A stretch of DNA of 64,000 bases from Streptomyces sp. NBC_01353 (GTDB lineage Bacteria; Actinomycetota; Actinomycetes; Streptomycetales; Streptomycetaceae), in the NCBI RefSeq assembly GCF_036237275.1, contig NZ_CP108352.1, positions 6,510,001 through 6,574,000 on the forward strand. Direction: 5' to 3'. The notes under the pieces were generated by a model, which made no database searches, was not told the DNA's origin, and saw only the letters and a list, made by a program, of their open reading frames with translations. The position numbers and the translations under genes are program-made. Positions 52,648 through 63,025 of this stretch are shown here, piece after piece (the first letter of the stretch is position 1; the number at the start of each line of letters is the position of its first letter).

Positions 52648-54309
52648 ATGTCCGAGATGAACGCAGAAGGACGCACGAAGCTCAACCGGCTTCCGGAGTG
52701 GACCGCCCTCGGGAAGCACCGGGAGCAGCTGGGCGAGACCCACCTGCGCGAGCTGTTCGCCGCCGACCCGGACCGGGGCACCGGTTACGCCCTCCGGGTC
52801 GGTGACCTGTATCTGGACTACTCCAAGCACCTGGTGACCGACGAGACGCTCGCGCTGCTGCGCGAGCTGGCCACCGCGACGGGCGTGGCCGAGCTGCGCG
52901 ACGCCATGTTCCGCGGCGAGAAGATCAACACCACCGAGGACCGCGCGGTCCTGCACACCGCGCTGCGAGCCCCGCGCGGGGCCGTCGTCGAGGTCGACGG
53001 CGAGAACGTCGTCCCGGGCGTCCACGCCGTCCTCGACACGATGGCCGCCTTCGCCGACAAGGTCCGCGCGGGCGAGTGGACCGGCCACACCGGCAAGCCC
53101 ATCAAGAGCATCGTGAACATCGGCATCGGCGGCTCCGACCTCGGACCCGCCATGGCGTACGAGGTCCTGCGCTCCTACACCCAGCGGGATCTGACGTTCC
53201 GATTCGTCTCCAACGTCGACGGCGCCGACCTCCACGAGGCGGTCCGCGACCTCGACCCGGCGGAGACGCTCTTCATCGTCGCCTCGAAGACCTTCACCAC
53301 CATCGAGACGATCACCAACGCCACCTCCGCGCGCGACTGGCTCCTCACCGGGCTGCGGGCCGGCCAGGAGGCCGTCGCCAAGCACTTCGTCGCCCTGTCG
53401 ACCAATGCCGAGAAGGTCGAGGACTTCGGCATCGACACGGCCAACATGTTCGAGTTCTGGGACTGGGTCGGCGGACGTTACTCGTACGACTCCGCGATCG
53501 GCCTCTCCCTGATGATCGCCATCGGCCCGGACCGCTTCCGCGAGATGCTCACCGGCTTCCACCTCGTCGACGAGCACTTCCGCACCGCCCCGGCCGAGGA
53601 GAACGCGCCGCTGCTCCTCGGCCTTCTCGGCGTCTGGTACGGCGCGTTCTTCGACGCCCAGTCGCACGCCGTCCTGCCGTACTCGCACTACCTGTCGAAG
53701 TTCACCGCCTACCTCCAGCAGCTCGACATGGAGTCCAACGGCAAGTCCGTCGACCGGGACGGCAACCCCGTCGAGTGGCAGACCGGACCGGTCGTCTGGG
53801 GCACGCCCGGCACCAACGGGCAGCACGCGTACTACCAGTTGATCCACCAGGGCACCAAGGTCATCCCGGCCGACTTCATCGGCTTCGCCGAGCCCGTCGC
53901 CGATCTGCTCCCGGGCCTCGTCGCCCAGCACGACCTTCTGATGGCCAACTTCTTCGCCCAGACGCAGGCGCTCGCCTTCGGCAAGACGCCCGAGGAGGTA
54001 CGGGCCGAGGGCGTGGCCGAGGAGCTCGTCCCGCACAAGACCTTCAAGGGCAACCACCCCACGACCACCATCCTGGCCAAGGAGCTCACGCCCTCCGTCC
54101 TCGGCCAGCTCATCGCGCTCTACGAGCACAAGGTGTTCGTCCAGGGTGCGATCTGGAACATCGACTCCTTCGACCAGTGGGGAGTCGAGCTCGGCAAGGT
54201 CCTCGCCAAGAAGATCGAGCCGGTGCTGACCGAGGGCAAGGGCGCCGGCGAGCTCGACGGCTCGACCGCCGGACTCGTCGCCACCTACCGCTCGCTGCGC
54301 GGACGGTAG
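52648..54309 (+). CDS. pgi: Glucose-6-phosphate isomerase
   Basis: The full-length 553-residue enzyme has [20 protein letters not shown] (substrate loop), [26 protein letters not shown] and [18 protein letters not shown] (C-terminal signature with catalytic residues). It interconverts glucose 6-phosphate and fructose 6-phosphate and so links glycolysis to the zwf-opcA-pgl-tal-tkt operon further on. The ATG at 52648 has a purine-rich AGGAAGAGAAG leader. The next gene begins 5 bases after its stop. Confidence 0.98.
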   Translation: MSEMNAEGRTKLNRLPEWTALGKHREQLGETHLRELFAADPDRGTGYALRVGDLYLDYSKHLVTDETLALLRELATATGVAELRDAMFRGEKINTTEDRAVLHTALRAPRGAVVEVDGENVVPGVHAVLDTMAAFADKVRAGEWTGHTGKPIKSIVNIGIGGSDLGPAMAYEVLRSYTQRDLTFRFVSNVDGADLHEAVRDLDPAETLFIVASKTFTTIETITNATSARDWLLTGLRAGQEAVAKHFVALSTNAEKVEDFGIDTANMFEFWDWVGGRYSYDSAIGLSLMIAIGPDRFREMLTGFHLVDEHFRTAPAEENAPLLLGLLGVWYGAFFDAQSHAVLPYSHYLSKFTAYLQQLDMESNGKSVDRDGNPVEWQTGPVVWGTPGTNGQHAYYQLIHQGTKVIPADFIGFAEPVADLLPGLVAQHDLLMANFFAQTQALAFGKTPEEVRAEGVAEELVPHKTFKGNHPTTTILAKELTPSVLGQLIALYEHKVFVQGAIWNIDSFDQWGVELGKVLAKKIEPVLTEGKGAGELDGSTAGLVATYRSLRGR

Positions 54310-54314
54310 AAGCC

Positions 54315-54827
54315 ATGACGGGGGAGAACGCGGTGCAAGGCGAGATAAGGCTCAGGCCGCCGAACAACACGCTGAACGAACGGGCCGTCGGCTGGTGGCG
54401 CACGCAGTGGCTGCTGACGACCGCCACACCGGTGGTCGTCCTCGGCGTGCTCGGCGCACTGATCACGCCCGCCCGGTTCTGGCTGCTGCTCGTGGCCGGT
54501 GCCGTGGCGGTCGTCGGCCTCGCCTGCACCGCGTTCTTCCCCCAATGGTGGTTCAAGGTGCACCGCTGGGAGGTCACCGAGGACGCCGTCTACGTCCGCA
54601 CCGGAGCCTTCTGGCAGGAATGGCGGATCGCGCCGATGTCCCGGATCCAGACCGTCGACACCGTACGCGGACCGCTGGAGCAGGCCTTCAAGCTCGCCAC
54701 GGTGACCGTCACCACCGCCTCCTCCAAGGGCGCGCTCCGGATCGAGGGGCTCGACCACGAACTCGCCGCCGAACTCGCCGAGCGGCTGACCGCCATCACC
54801 CAGGCCACCTCCGGGGACGCGACATGA
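54315..54827 (+). CDS. PH-domain (bPH2/YdbS-like) membrane protein
   Basis: The 170-residue protein has two hydrophobic segments (about 28-75) and then the YdbS-type PH domain with its Trp-rich start: FFPQWWFKVHRWEVTEDAVYVRTG, then WRIAPMSRIQTVDTVRGPLEQAF. ATG 54315 is 5 bases after the pgi stop, and its own stop overlaps the next gene (ATGA at 54824). In Bacillus the YdbS-YdbT pair adds resistance to antimicrobial peptides; the pair here has the same order, role by analogy only. Confidence 0.87.
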   Translation: MTGENAVQGEIRLRPPNNTLNERAVGWWRTQWLLTTATPVVVLGVLGALITPARFWLLLVAGAVAVVGLACTAFFPQWWFKVHRWEVTEDAVYVRTGAFWQEWRIAPMSRIQTVDTVRGPLEQAFKLATVTVTTASSKGALRIEGLDHELAAELAERLTAITQATSGDAT

Positions 54828-56383
54828 CGGAGGACTGGCGGCGCCTCGACCGCCGTACGGTCCTGGTCACCGCCGCGGTCCTCGCCGGTGTCGCCGGCGG
54901 CGCCGCCCTGCCCGTCTTCTTCGGCCTGACCGGCTCCATGCCCGCCTGGAAGGCCCTCGGCTGGATCGGCACCGGAGCCGCCCTCCTCATCGGCGCAGGC
55001 GCGGCCGCCGACCACGTCCGCTGGCGCCGCACCCGCTATCGCATCGGTGCCGAGCGGAGCGAGATGGGGGTACCCCCGGCCGAAGGCTGGGGGAGGGTCG
55101 AACTCCACACCGGGCTCCTCCTGGTCAAGCGCCGCTCGCTGGCCCGCGAACGCATCCGCACCGTCGACCTGACGGCCAACCCGCTGCTGCGCGTCCTCGG
55201 CCTGGTCAAGGTCCGCATCGGCACCGGGGAGAGCACCGGCGAGTCCACCCTCGAACTCGACCCGGTCGCCCGGGCCGAGGGCGAACGGCTCCGCCACGAA
55301 CTGCTCGCCCGGACGGTCTCCGCCGCCGAGGACACGACCCAGGACGGCGCACTGGCCGAGTTCGACCGCCGCTGGATCCGCTACGCCCCGGTCTCCTTCG
55401 TCGCCCCGCTCCTCGGCGGCGCGGCGGCCGGAGCCGTCATGCAGGTCAGCGAGTGGTTCGGAGCCCAGGCCAAGGTCATCGACTGGATAGGGGACCGCTT
55501 CGAGGACACCTCGATCCTCTCGATGATCATCGTCCTCGTTCTCCTCGCCACCCTCGTCGGTACCGTCGGCGCCCTCGGCCTCTGGGTCGAGATGTGGTGG
55601 AACTACCGCCTGGAGCGCGAGCCCGGCGGCACGCTCAGGGTCCGCCGCGGACTTTTCACCGCCCGCTCGATCTCCATCGAGGAACGCCGACTGCGGGGCG
55701 TCGAACTGGTCGAGCCGCTGGGCGTACGGATGTGCCGGGCCGCCCGCGTCGACGCCGTCGCCACCGGCCTCGTCGAGGACGAGGAGGACGAGCACGCCGA
55801 CCACAAGACCCTGCTGCCGCCGGCGCCCCGCGCCGTGGCCGACCGGGTCGCCGCCCAGGTCCTGCGCGAGCCCGCGGCCCCGACGAGCGCCCCGCTCACC
55901 GTCCATCCCCGCGCCGCCCGCACCCGGCGACTGCGCTGGGCCCTCGCGAGCGCGCTCGTCCCGGCTGCGGTCCTCGCCGTCCTCGGAGCCGTACTCACTC
56001 CCGTCCTGCTGTACGTCGCGGCTGCCTGCGCCCTTGTGCTGACCCCGCTCGCCGTACTGCTCGCGCTCGACGCCTACCGCAATCTCGGGCACGGCATCAC
56101 CGGCGGCTATCTGGTGGCCCGCTCCGGCACGATCCGTAAGACCACCGTCGCCCTCCAGCGCGGAGGCGTCATCGGATGGACCGTCAAGCAGTCGTACTTC
56201 CAGCGCCGGGCCGGGGTGCTGACCCTGACCGCGACGACCGCGGCGGGCGCGGGCGCGTACGACATCCGCGACGCCGGGGAGGGCGAGGGCCTGGCCTTCG
56301 CCGCCGAAGCGGTGCCGGACCTGCTCGCCCCCTTCCTGGAACCCGTACGGGAAACGCCGAAGGCCCGGTCCACCGTGCGGTGA
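54824..56383 (+). CDS. Large PH-domain (YdbT-like) membrane protein with in-frame repeat insertion
   Basis: The 519-residue protein has about three pairs of membrane helices separated by three bPH2 domains: first LVKRRSLARERIRTVDLTANPLLRVLGL, second RVRRGLFTARSISIEERRLRGVEL, third LVARSGTIRKTTVALQRGGVIGW. The start overlaps the preceding PH gene. Inside the first PH domain, bases 55064-55099 are a copy of the interspersed hairpin repeat at 33493, encoding M-G-V-P-P-A-E-G-W-G-R in frame; it adds about 12 residues in a loop. The cytosolic loops also carry an acidic EDEEDEHADH stretch. Confidence 0.88.
   Translation: MTEDWRRLDRRTVLVTAAVLAGVAGGAALPVFFGLTGSMPAWKALGWIGTGAALLIGAGAAADHVRWRRTRYRIGAERSEMGVPPAEGWGRVELHTGLLLVKRRSLARERIRTVDLTANPLLRVLGLVKVRIGTGESTGESTLELDPVARAEGERLRHELLARTVSAAEDTTQDGALAEFDRRWIRYAPVSFVAPLLGGAAAGAVMQVSEWFGAQAKVIDWIGDRFEDTSILSMIIVLVLLATLVGTVGALGLWVEMWWNYRLEREPGGTLRVRRGLFTARSISIEERRLRGVELVEPLGVRMCRAARVDAVATGLVEDEEDEHADHKTLLPPAPRAVADRVAAQVLREPAAPTSAPLTVHPRAARTRRLRWALASALVPAAVLAVLGAVLTPVLLYVAAACALVLTPLAVLLALDAYRNLGHGITGGYLVARSGTIRKTTVALQRGGVIGWTVKQSYFQRRAGVLTLTATTAAGAGAYDIRDAGEGEGLAFAAEAVPDLLAPFLEPVRETPKARSTVR
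55064..55099 (+). repeat. Interspersed 36-bp hairpin repeat (copy within a gene)
   Basis: ATGGGGGTACCCCCGG - CCGAAGG - CTGGGGGAGGGTC lies in frame within the YdbT-like gene and is the reverse-oriented relative of the intergenic copy at 33493-33528. Confidence 0.75.
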
Positions 56384-56391
56384 ACCGGGCC
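56362..56391. terminator. Hairpin between convergent PH-domain gene and pgl
   Basis: GGCCCGGT (56362-56369) pairs with ACCGGGCC (56384-56391), and CACCG/CGGTG pairs inside, giving 13 bp in all. It overlaps the last codons and stop of the PH-domain gene. Confidence 0.7.
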
Positions 56392-56405
56392 CGAGTGACC
56401 GTCCG

Positions 56406-57188
56406 TCAGGCCGAGGCCGGCGGATAGAGACTGCGCGGCAGCTCCGAGGCGGCCGCCGCGTCGAGCAGCCACAGCGTGCGCGAGCGGCCGTAGGCACCCG
56501 CGGCCGGGGCCTGGACCTCGCCCGCGCCCGACAGCGCGATCGCCGCGGCCTTCGCCTTGTCCTCACCGGCCGCGAGCAGCCAGACCTCGCGCGCGGCACG
56601 GATCGCCGGCAGCGTCAGCGAGATCCGGGTCGGTGGCGGCTTCGGCGCGCCGTGCACGCCCACCACCGTCCGCTCGGTCTCGCGGACCGCCGGGAGCTCC
56701 GGGAACAGCGAGGCGACATGGGTGTCGGGCCCGACACCCAGCATCAGGACGTCGAAGCTCGGCACCGACGCATGGTCCTCCGGACCCGCGGCCGCGGCCA
56801 GTTCGGCCGCGTAGGAGGCGGCCGCGGCCTCGACATCACTGCCGAACGGCCCGTCCGAGGCCGGCATCGCGTGCACCCGCGCCGGGTCCAGCGGGACGCT
56901 GTCGAGCAGCGCCTCGCGGGCCTGGGTCACATTGCGCTCCGGGTCCCCGTCCGGCAGGTAGCGCTCGTCGCCCCACCACAGATCGAGCCGCGACCAGTCG
57001 ATCGCGTCCCGAGCGGGGGCCGAACTGAGCGCCGCCAGCAGCCCGTTGCCGTTGCGGCCGCCCGTGAGGACCACGGACGCCGAGCCGCGCGCGGCCTGGG
57101 CGTCCACGATCCGCGTGATCAGCCGGGCCGCCGCGGCCTGGGCCGTCAACTCCTTGTCGCGGTGGACGACGAGCTGCGGAGCACTCAC
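56406..57188 (-). CDS. pgl: 6-phosphogluconolactonase
   Basis: The 260-residue product of the NagB/SugarP-isomerase family has LTGGRNGNGLLAAL, LDLWWGDERYLPDGDPERN and MLGVGPDTHVASLFPE, the Pgl signatures. It hydrolyses 6-phosphogluconolactone made by Zwf. GTG 57188 overlaps the opcA stop (GTGA), so it is the last member of a tightly coupled tkt-tal-zwf-opcA-pgl operon on the minus strand. Confidence 0.96.
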   Translation of the reverse strand: MSAPQLVVHRDKELTAQAAAARLITRIVDAQAARGSASVVLTGGRNGNGLLAALSSAPARDAIDWSRLDLWWGDERYLPDGDPERNVTQAREALLDSVPLDPARVHAMPASDGPFGSDVEAAAASYAAELAAAAGPEDHASVPSFDVLMLGVGPDTHVASLFPELPAVRETERTVVGVHGAPKPPPTRISLTLPAIRAAREVWLLAAGEDKAKAAAIALSGAGEVQAPAAGAYGRSRTLWLLDAAAASELPRSLYPPASA

Positions 57189-58237
57189 TTGGCCGCCGCC
57201 TTCTTGGCCGGGGCCTTCTTCGCCGAAGCCGAAGCCGAAGCCGAAGCCGGGCTCTTGGCGGCCTTGGCCTCGGGCGCGTCCTCGACCGTCACGGGAGCGG
57301 TGGTCGCCGCCTCCTCGTCCAGCCGCTCCAGGCCGAACTTCAGCGCCGAGGCGTAGGTGTCGTCCGGGTCGAGCCGGCGCAGCTCCTCCGCGATCAGCTC
57401 GGCCGTCTCGCGGCGCTTGAGCGCCACGGCACGGTCCGGCTGCCCCTGGATGGAGAGCGTCGCCAGCGAGCCGTCGGGCCGGTCGAGCACGATCGGCCCG
57501 CAGGTGGACTCCATCCGTACGGAGGTGAGTCCGGGACCCGCCGACCTGCCGCGCCGGACCGGAATCTTCAGCCGGTCCGCCAGCCACATGGCAAGCAGTT
57601 CGACGCTCGGGTTGAACTCCTCGCCCTCGACCTCGGCGGAGGTGACCTCGCACACGACCTGGTCGAGCGCGGCGGCCAGCATCGAACGCCACGGGGTGAT
57701 CCGGGTCCAGGCCAGATCCGTGTCGCCCGGGGTGTAGTTGTCCGCGCGTCCCGTCAGCTCGTGGATCGGCTGCTCCGAGGCGTACGTGTCGGTCACCCGG
57801 CGCTGGGCGAGCGCGCCCAGGGGATCGTTCGCCGGGTCGGCCGGCGCGTTGACCGGCCACCAGACGACGACGGGCGCGTCCGGCAGCAGCAGCGGAAGGA
57901 CCACCGACTGGGCGTGGTCGACGACCTCGCCGTACAGCCGGAGGACCACCGTCTCCCCGGTGCTGGCGTCGGCGCCGAGGCGGACCTCGGCGTCGAGCCG
58001 TGCCTTGGCGCGGTCGCGCGGCGAGCGCGAGACCCGCTTGATGACCACCAGCGTCCGCGAGGGGTGCTCGCGGGACGCGTCGTTGGCCGCCTTGAGCGCG
58101 TCGTAGGCGTTCTCCTCGTCGGTGACGATGACGAGGGTGAGCACCATGCCGACGGCCGGCGTGCCGATGGCCCGCCGCCCGAGCACCAGCGCCTTGTTGA
58201 TCTTGCTGGACGTGGTGTCTGTCAGGTCGGTCTTCAT
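57185..58237 (-). CDS. opcA: OpcA, glucose-6-phosphate dehydrogenase assembly protein
   Basis: The 350-residue product shows TSSKINKALVLGRRAIGTPAVGMVLTLVIV at the N-terminus and PVVVWWPVNAP and ITPWRSMLAAALDQ in the middle, as in actinobacterial OpcA, which is needed for full G6PDH activity. ATG 58237 overlaps the zwf stop (ATGA). The last 35 residues are an Ala/Ser/Lys tail ([19 protein letters not shown]), partly encoded by a run of GAAGCC-type hexanucleotide repeats, very like the tail of UvrA in this window. Confidence 0.95.
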   Translation of the reverse strand: MKTDLTDTTSSKINKALVLGRRAIGTPAVGMVLTLVIVTDEENAYDALKAANDASREHPSRTLVVIKRVSRSPRDRAKARLDAEVRLGADASTGETVVLRLYGEVVDHAQSVVLPLLLPDAPVVVWWPVNAPADPANDPLGALAQRRVTDTYASEQPIHELTGRADNYTPGDTDLAWTRITPWRSMLAAALDQVVCEVTSAEVEGEEFNPSVELLAMWLADRLKIPVRRGRSAGPGLTSVRMESTCGPIVLDRPDGSLATLSIQGQPDRAVALKRRETAELIAEELRRLDPDDTYASALKFGLERLDEEAATTAPVTVEDAPEAKAAKSPASASASASAKKAPAKKAAAK

Positions 58238-59766
58238 GGCCGGCGCCAGCTCCGTCCGTCTCGTGCGAGCATTTCGTCCGCCTCGACCGGACCCCAGGTC
58301 CCGGACTGGTACTGCGCGGGCTTGCCGTGCTTGTCCCAGTACTGCTCGATCGGGTCGAGGATCTTCCAGGACAGCTCGACCTCCTCGACCCGCGGGAAGA
58401 GGTTCGAGTCGCCGAGGAGGACGTCGAGGATGAGCCGCTCGTACGCCTCGGGGCTGGACTCCGTGAAGGACTCGCCGTAGGCGAAGTCCATCGACACGTC
58501 CCGGATCTCCATCTGCGTGCCCGGCACCTTGGAGCCGAACCGCACCGTCACGCCCTCGTCCGGCTGGACCCGGATCACGATGGCGTTGCGGCCGAGCTCC
58601 TCGGTCGCGGTGTGGTCGAAGGGGGAGTGCGGGGCGCGCTGGAAGACGACCGCGATCTCGGTGACGCGGCGGCCGAGGCGCTTGCCGGTACGGAGGTAGA
58701 ACGGGACACCCGCCCAGCGGCGGTTGTCGATCTCCACCTTGATGGCCGCATAGGTGTCGGTCTTCGACTTGGGGTCGATCCCGTCCTCCTGCAGATAGCC
58801 GACGGCCTTGGCGCCGCCCTGCCATCCCGGTGCGTACTGGCCGCGCACGGTCGAGGCGCCCAGGTCCTTCGGCAGCTTCACCGCGCCGAGCACCTTGGTC
58901 TTCTCGGCCGCGAGCGCGTCCGCGTCGAAGGAGGCGGGCTCCTCCATCGCGGTCAACGCGAGCAGCTGGAGGAGGTGGTTCTGGATGACGTCACGGGCGG
59001 CGCCGATGCCGTCGTAGTAGCCGGCACGGCCGCCGATACCGATGTCCTCGGCCATGGTGATCTGCACGTGGTCGACGTACGACCGGTTCCAGATCGGCTC
59101 GAAGAGGGTGTTGGCGAAACGGAGCGCCAGGATGTTCTGGACGGTCTCCTTGCCCAGGTAGTGGTCGATCCGGAAGACCGCGTCGGGCGGGAAGACCTCG
59201 TGGACGACCTCGTTGAGATCCTTGGCGGACGCCAGGTCGTGGCCGAAGGGCTTCTCGATGACGGCGCGGCGCCAGGAGCCGTCCTTCTGGTCGGCCAGGC
59301 CGTGCTTCTTCAGCTGCTGGACGACGAGCGGGAAGAACTTGGGCGGCACGGAGAGGTAGAAGGCGAAGTTGCCGCCGGTGCCCTGTGCCTTGTCCAGCTC
59401 CTCGACGGTGGACTTCAGCTTCTCGAAGGCGTCGTCGTCGTCGAAGTCGCCCTGGACGAAGCGCATCCCCTGGATCAGCTGCTGCCACACCTCCTCGCGG
59501 AACGGCGTGCGGGCGTGCTGCTTGACGGCCTCGTAGACCTCCTGCGCGAAGTCCTCGTCCTGCCACTCGCGGCGGGCGAAGCCGATGAGCGAGAAGCCCG
59601 GCGGCAGCAGGCCGCGGTTGGCCAGGTCGTAGACGGCAGGCATCAGCTTCTTACGGGACAAATCGCCCGTGACACCGAAGATCACCAGACCCGACGGCCC
59701 CGCGATACGCGGGAGCCGTCGGTCTGCGGCGTCACGGAGCGGGTTGGCTCCGTGGACTGCGCTCAA
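58234..59766 (-). CDS. zwf: Glucose-6-phosphate 1-dehydrogenase
   Basis: The 510-residue product has the NADP-binding IFGVTGDLSRKKLMPA, the active-site RIDHYLGKETVQN and YLRTGKRLGRRVTEI. It oxidises glucose 6-phosphate to 6-phosphogluconolactone and makes NADPH, feeding Pgl. The start is a TTG at 59766 (MSAVHGANPLRD), with GGAGG at a suitable distance; no ATG or GTG fits the family N-terminus. It lies 5 bases after the tal stop and overlaps opcA. Confidence 0.97.
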   Translation of the reverse strand: MSAVHGANPLRDAADRRLPRIAGPSGLVIFGVTGDLSRKKLMPAVYDLANRGLLPPGFSLIGFARREWQDEDFAQEVYEAVKQHARTPFREEVWQQLIQGMRFVQGDFDDDDAFEKLKSTVEELDKAQGTGGNFAFYLSVPPKFFPLVVQQLKKHGLADQKDGSWRRAVIEKPFGHDLASAKDLNEVVHEVFPPDAVFRIDHYLGKETVQNILALRFANTLFEPIWNRSYVDHVQITMAEDIGIGGRAGYYDGIGAARDVIQNHLLQLLALTAMEEPASFDADALAAEKTKVLGAVKLPKDLGASTVRGQYAPGWQGGAKAVGYLQEDGIDPKSKTDTYAAIKVEIDNRRWAGVPFYLRTGKRLGRRVTEIAVVFQRAPHSPFDHTATEELGRNAIVIRVQPDEGVTVRFGSKVPGTQMEIRDVSMDFAYGESFTESSPEAYERLILDVLLGDSNLFPRVEEVELSWKILDPIEQYWDKHGKPAQYQSGTWGPVEADEMLARDGRSWRRP

Positions 59767-59771
59767 GGTGC

Positions 59772-60890
59772 TTACGCCTCCGAAGGTGCGAGGCGCTCAA
59801 GCTCCGCCTCGGTCGACTTGAGCAGGTCGTTCCAGGACGCCTCGAACTTCTCGACGCCCTCGTCCTCGAGCAGCTGCACCACGTCGTCGTACGAGATGCC
59901 GAGCTTCTCGACGGCGTCCAGTTCGGCGCGGGACTGCTCGTAGGTGCCACGCACGGTGTCACCGGAGACCTCGCCGTGGTCGGCGGTGGCCTCCATGGTC
60001 GCCTCGGGCATGGTGTTCACCGTGCCGGGAGCGACCAGGTCGACGACGTACAGCGTGTCCTTGTACGCCGGGTCCTTGACGCCGGTCGAGGCCCACAGCG
60101 GACGCTGCTTGTTGGCCTGCGCCTTGTCCAGGGCGGCCCAGCGGTCGGAGGAGAAGACCTCCTCGTACGCCTCGTACGCCAGACGGGCGTTGGCGAGGGC
60201 GGCCTTGCCCTTGAGGGCCTTGGCCTCGTCCGTGCCGAGGGCGTTCAGGCGCTTGTCGATCTCCGAGTCCACACGGGAGACGAAGAAGGACGCCACGGAG
60301 TGGATCTTGGAGAGGTCGAGGCCGCGCTCGCGGGCCTTCTCCAGACCGGCCAGGTAGGCGTCCATGACCGCGCGGTAGCGCTCCAGCGAGAAGATCAGCG
60401 TCACGTTGACGCTGATGCCGAGGCCGATGACCTCGGTGATCGCCGGCAGACCCGCCTTGGTGGCCGGGATCTTGATGAGCGTGTTGGGACGGTCGACCAG
60501 CCAGGCCAGCTGCTTGGCCTCGGCGATGGTCGCCGTCGTGTTGTGGGCCAGACGGGGGTCCACCTCGATGGACACCCGGCCGTCCTGGCCGTCGGTCGCG
60601 TCGAAGACGGGGCGCAGGATGTCGGCGGCGTCCCTCACGTCCGCCGTCGTGATCATGCGGATGGCCTCGTCCACGGTGACCTTGCGAGCGGCGAGGTCGG
60701 CGAGCTGCTGGTCGTAACCGTGGCCCTCCGAGATCGCCTTCTGGAAGATGGACGGGTTGGTGGTGACACCGACCACGTGCTGCTGGTCGATCAGCTCGGC
60801 CAGGTTTCCGGACGTGATCCGCTGACGCGAGAGGTCGTCCAGCCAGATCGCGACGCCTTCGTCGGAGAGGCGCTTGAGAGCGTCTGTCAT
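59772..60890 (-). CDS. tal: Transaldolase
   Basis: The 372-residue product starts [21 protein letters not shown] and has [12 protein letters not shown], the Schiff-base region [11 protein letters not shown] and [13 protein letters not shown], as in the actinobacterial transaldolase branch. It moves a dihydroxyacetone unit between sedoheptulose 7-phosphate and glyceraldehyde 3-phosphate. ATG 60890 stands 32 bases after the tkt stop, with GAGAACCTCTC just ahead, and the gene ends 5 bases before zwf. Confidence 0.97.
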   Translation of the reverse strand: MTDALKRLSDEGVAIWLDDLSRQRITSGNLAELIDQQHVVGVTTNPSIFQKAISEGHGYDQQLADLAARKVTVDEAIRMITTADVRDAADILRPVFDATDGQDGRVSIEVDPRLAHNTTATIAEAKQLAWLVDRPNTLIKIPATKAGLPAITEVIGLGISVNVTLIFSLERYRAVMDAYLAGLEKARERGLDLSKIHSVASFFVSRVDSEIDKRLNALGTDEAKALKGKAALANARLAYEAYEEVFSSDRWAALDKAQANKQRPLWASTGVKDPAYKDTLYVVDLVAPGTVNTMPEATMEATADHGEVSGDTVRGTYEQSRAELDAVEKLGISYDDVVQLLEDEGVEKFEASWNDLLKSTEAELERLAPSEA

Positions 60891-60922
60891 GAGAGGTTCT
60901 CCAAAAGTCGTATCTAAAGGCG

Positions 60923-63025
60923 TCAGCGCGCGGCGGCGGCGAGAGATTCCCGCGCGGCGGCGGCGATGGCTTCCGGCGTGAAGCCGAACTCGCGGAAGAG
61001 GACCTTCGCGTCGGCCGAGGCACCGAAGTGCTCCAGCGAGACGATCCGGCCGGCGTCGCCGACGTACTTGTGCCAGGTCAGACCGATGCCGGCCTCGACC
61101 GCGACCCGAGCCTTCACCGACGGCGGCAGGACCGAGTCCTTGTACGCCTGGTCCTGCTCCTCGAACCACTCGACGGACGGCATCGAGACCACGCGGGTCG
61201 GGACGCCGGCGGCCTGGAGCTGCTCGCGGGCCTCGACGGCCAGGTGCACCTCGGAGCCCGTGCCGATCAGCACGACCTGGGCGTCTGTGTTCTGCCCGGA
61301 GGGCCCTTCGGCGTCGGCGAGAACGTAGCCGCCCTTGGCGGCATCCTCGTTCCAGTCGTACGTCGGCACACCCTGACGGGTCAGGGCAAGACCGTGCGGG
61401 GCGCCCTTCCCGAACTCGCGGGTGTGACGCCTGACGATCTCGCGCCAGGCGATCGAGGTCTCGTTGGCGTCCGCGGGGCGGACGACGTTCAGACCGGGGA
61501 TCGCGCGCAGCGACGCCAGGTGCTCCACCGGCTGGTGGGTCGGACCGTCCTCGCCCAGACCGATCGAGTCGTGGGTCCAGACGTACGTCACCGGCAGGTG
61601 CATCAGGGCCGACAGGCGGACCGCGTTGCGCATGTAGTCGGAGAACACCAGGAAGGTGCCGCCGTAGATGCGGGTGTTGCCGTGCAGCGCGATGCCGTTC
61701 ATCTCCGCGGCCATGGAGTGCTCGCGGATGCCGAAGTGGATCGTGCGGCCGTACTTGTCGGCCTCCGGCAGCGGGTTGCCCTCGGGCAGGAACGACGAGG
61801 TCTTGTCGATCGTCGTGTTGTTCGAGCCGGCGAGGTCGGCCGAGCCGCCCCACAGCTCGGGGATGACCGCGCCGAGCGACTGCAGGACCTTGCCGGACGC
61901 GGCGCGGGTGGCGATGCCCTTGCCCGCCTCGAACACCGGGAGCTTCGACTCCCAGCCCTCGGGCAGCTCGTTCGCCTGGATCCGGTCGAACTCCGCGGCC
62001 CGCTCCGGGTTGGCCGTACGCCACTCGGCGAGCGACTTCTCCCACGCGGCACGGGCCTCACGGCCACGGTCGCCCAGGGCGCGCGTGTGGCCGATGACCT
62101 CGTCGGTGACCTCGAAGGCCTGCTCCGGGTCGAAGCCGAGGACACGCTTGGTGGCCGCGATCTCCTCGTCGCCCAGCGCCGAGCCGTGCGCGGCCTCGGT
62201 GTTCTGGGCGTTCGGGGCGGGCCAGGCGATGATCGAGCGCATCGCGATGAACGACGGACGCTCGGTCTCGGCCTCGGCGGCCTTGATCGCCGCGAACAGC
62301 GCGGCCGGGTCCAGGTCGCCGTTGGCCTGCGGCTCCACACGCTGGACGTGCCAGCCGTAGGCCTCGTACCGCTTCATCGTGTCCTCGGACACGGCGGTCT
62401 CGGTGTCGCCCTCGATCGAGATGTGGTTGTCGTCCCACAGCAGGACCAGGTTGCCGAGCTTCTGGTGACCGGCCAGCGAGGAGGCCTCGGCGGAGATGCC
62501 CTCCTGGAGGCAGCCGTCACCGGCGATCACGTAGATGTTGTGGTCGAACGGGGAGGTGCCGGGGGCCGCCTCCGGGTCGAACAGACCGCGCTCGTAGCGG
62601 GCGGCCATCGCCATGCCCACGGCGTTGGCGACACCCTGGCCCAGCGGGCCGGTCGTCGTCTCCACACCCGCGGTGTGTCCGTACTCCGGGTGACCCGGGG
62701 TCTTCGAGCCCCAGGTGCGGAATGCCTTCAGGTCGTCCAGCTCGAGCCCGAAGCCACCCAGGTACAGCTGGGTGTAGAGCGTGAGGGACGAGTGGCCGGC
62801 AGAGAGCACGAAACGGTCGCGCCCCACCCAGTCCGGCTCGGCCGGGTCGTGCCGCATCACCTTCTGGAAGAGGGTGTACGCGGCGGGCGCCAGGCTCATG
62901 GCCGTACCGGGATGGCCGTTGCCGACCTTCTGTACGGCGTCCGCGGCCAGGACGCGGGCGGTGTCAACGGCCCGCTGGTCCAATTCGGTCCACTCGAGGT
63001 CTGTGGTGGTCGGCTTAGTGCTCAC
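60923..63025 (-). CDS. tkt: Transketolase
   Basis: The 700-residue thiamine-diphosphate enzyme has [14 protein letters not shown], the TPP motif [13 protein letters not shown]...[28 protein letters not shown] in the pyrimidine domain, and the C-terminal transketolase domain ([14 protein letters not shown]). It moves two-carbon units between pentose and triose phosphates. GTG 63025 has GAGGAG further upstream. It is the first gene of the pentose-phosphate operon, divergent from ctaB. Confidence 0.98.
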   Translation of the reverse strand: MSTKPTTTDLEWTELDQRAVDTARVLAADAVQKVGNGHPGTAMSLAPAAYTLFQKVMRHDPAEPDWVGRDRFVLSAGHSSLTLYTQLYLGGFGLELDDLKAFRTWGSKTPGHPEYGHTAGVETTTGPLGQGVANAVGMAMAARYERGLFDPEAAPGTSPFDHNIYVIAGDGCLQEGISAEASSLAGHQKLGNLVLLWDDNHISIEGDTETAVSEDTMKRYEAYGWHVQRVEPQANGDLDPAALFAAIKAAEAETERPSFIAMRSIIAWPAPNAQNTEAAHGSALGDEEIAATKRVLGFDPEQAFEVTDEVIGHTRALGDRGREARAAWEKSLAEWRTANPERAAEFDRIQANELPEGWESKLPVFEAGKGIATRAASGKVLQSLGAVIPELWGGSADLAGSNNTTIDKTSSFLPEGNPLPEADKYGRTIHFGIREHSMAAEMNGIALHGNTRIYGGTFLVFSDYMRNAVRLSALMHLPVTYVWTHDSIGLGEDGPTHQPVEHLASLRAIPGLNVVRPADANETSIAWREIVRRHTREFGKGAPHGLALTRQGVPTYDWNEDAAKGGYVLADAEGPSGQNTDAQVVLIGTGSEVHLAVEAREQLQAAGVPTRVVSMPSVEWFEEQDQAYKDSVLPPSVKARVAVEAGIGLTWHKYVGDAGRIVSLEHFGASADAKVLFREFGFTPEAIAAAARESLAAAAR

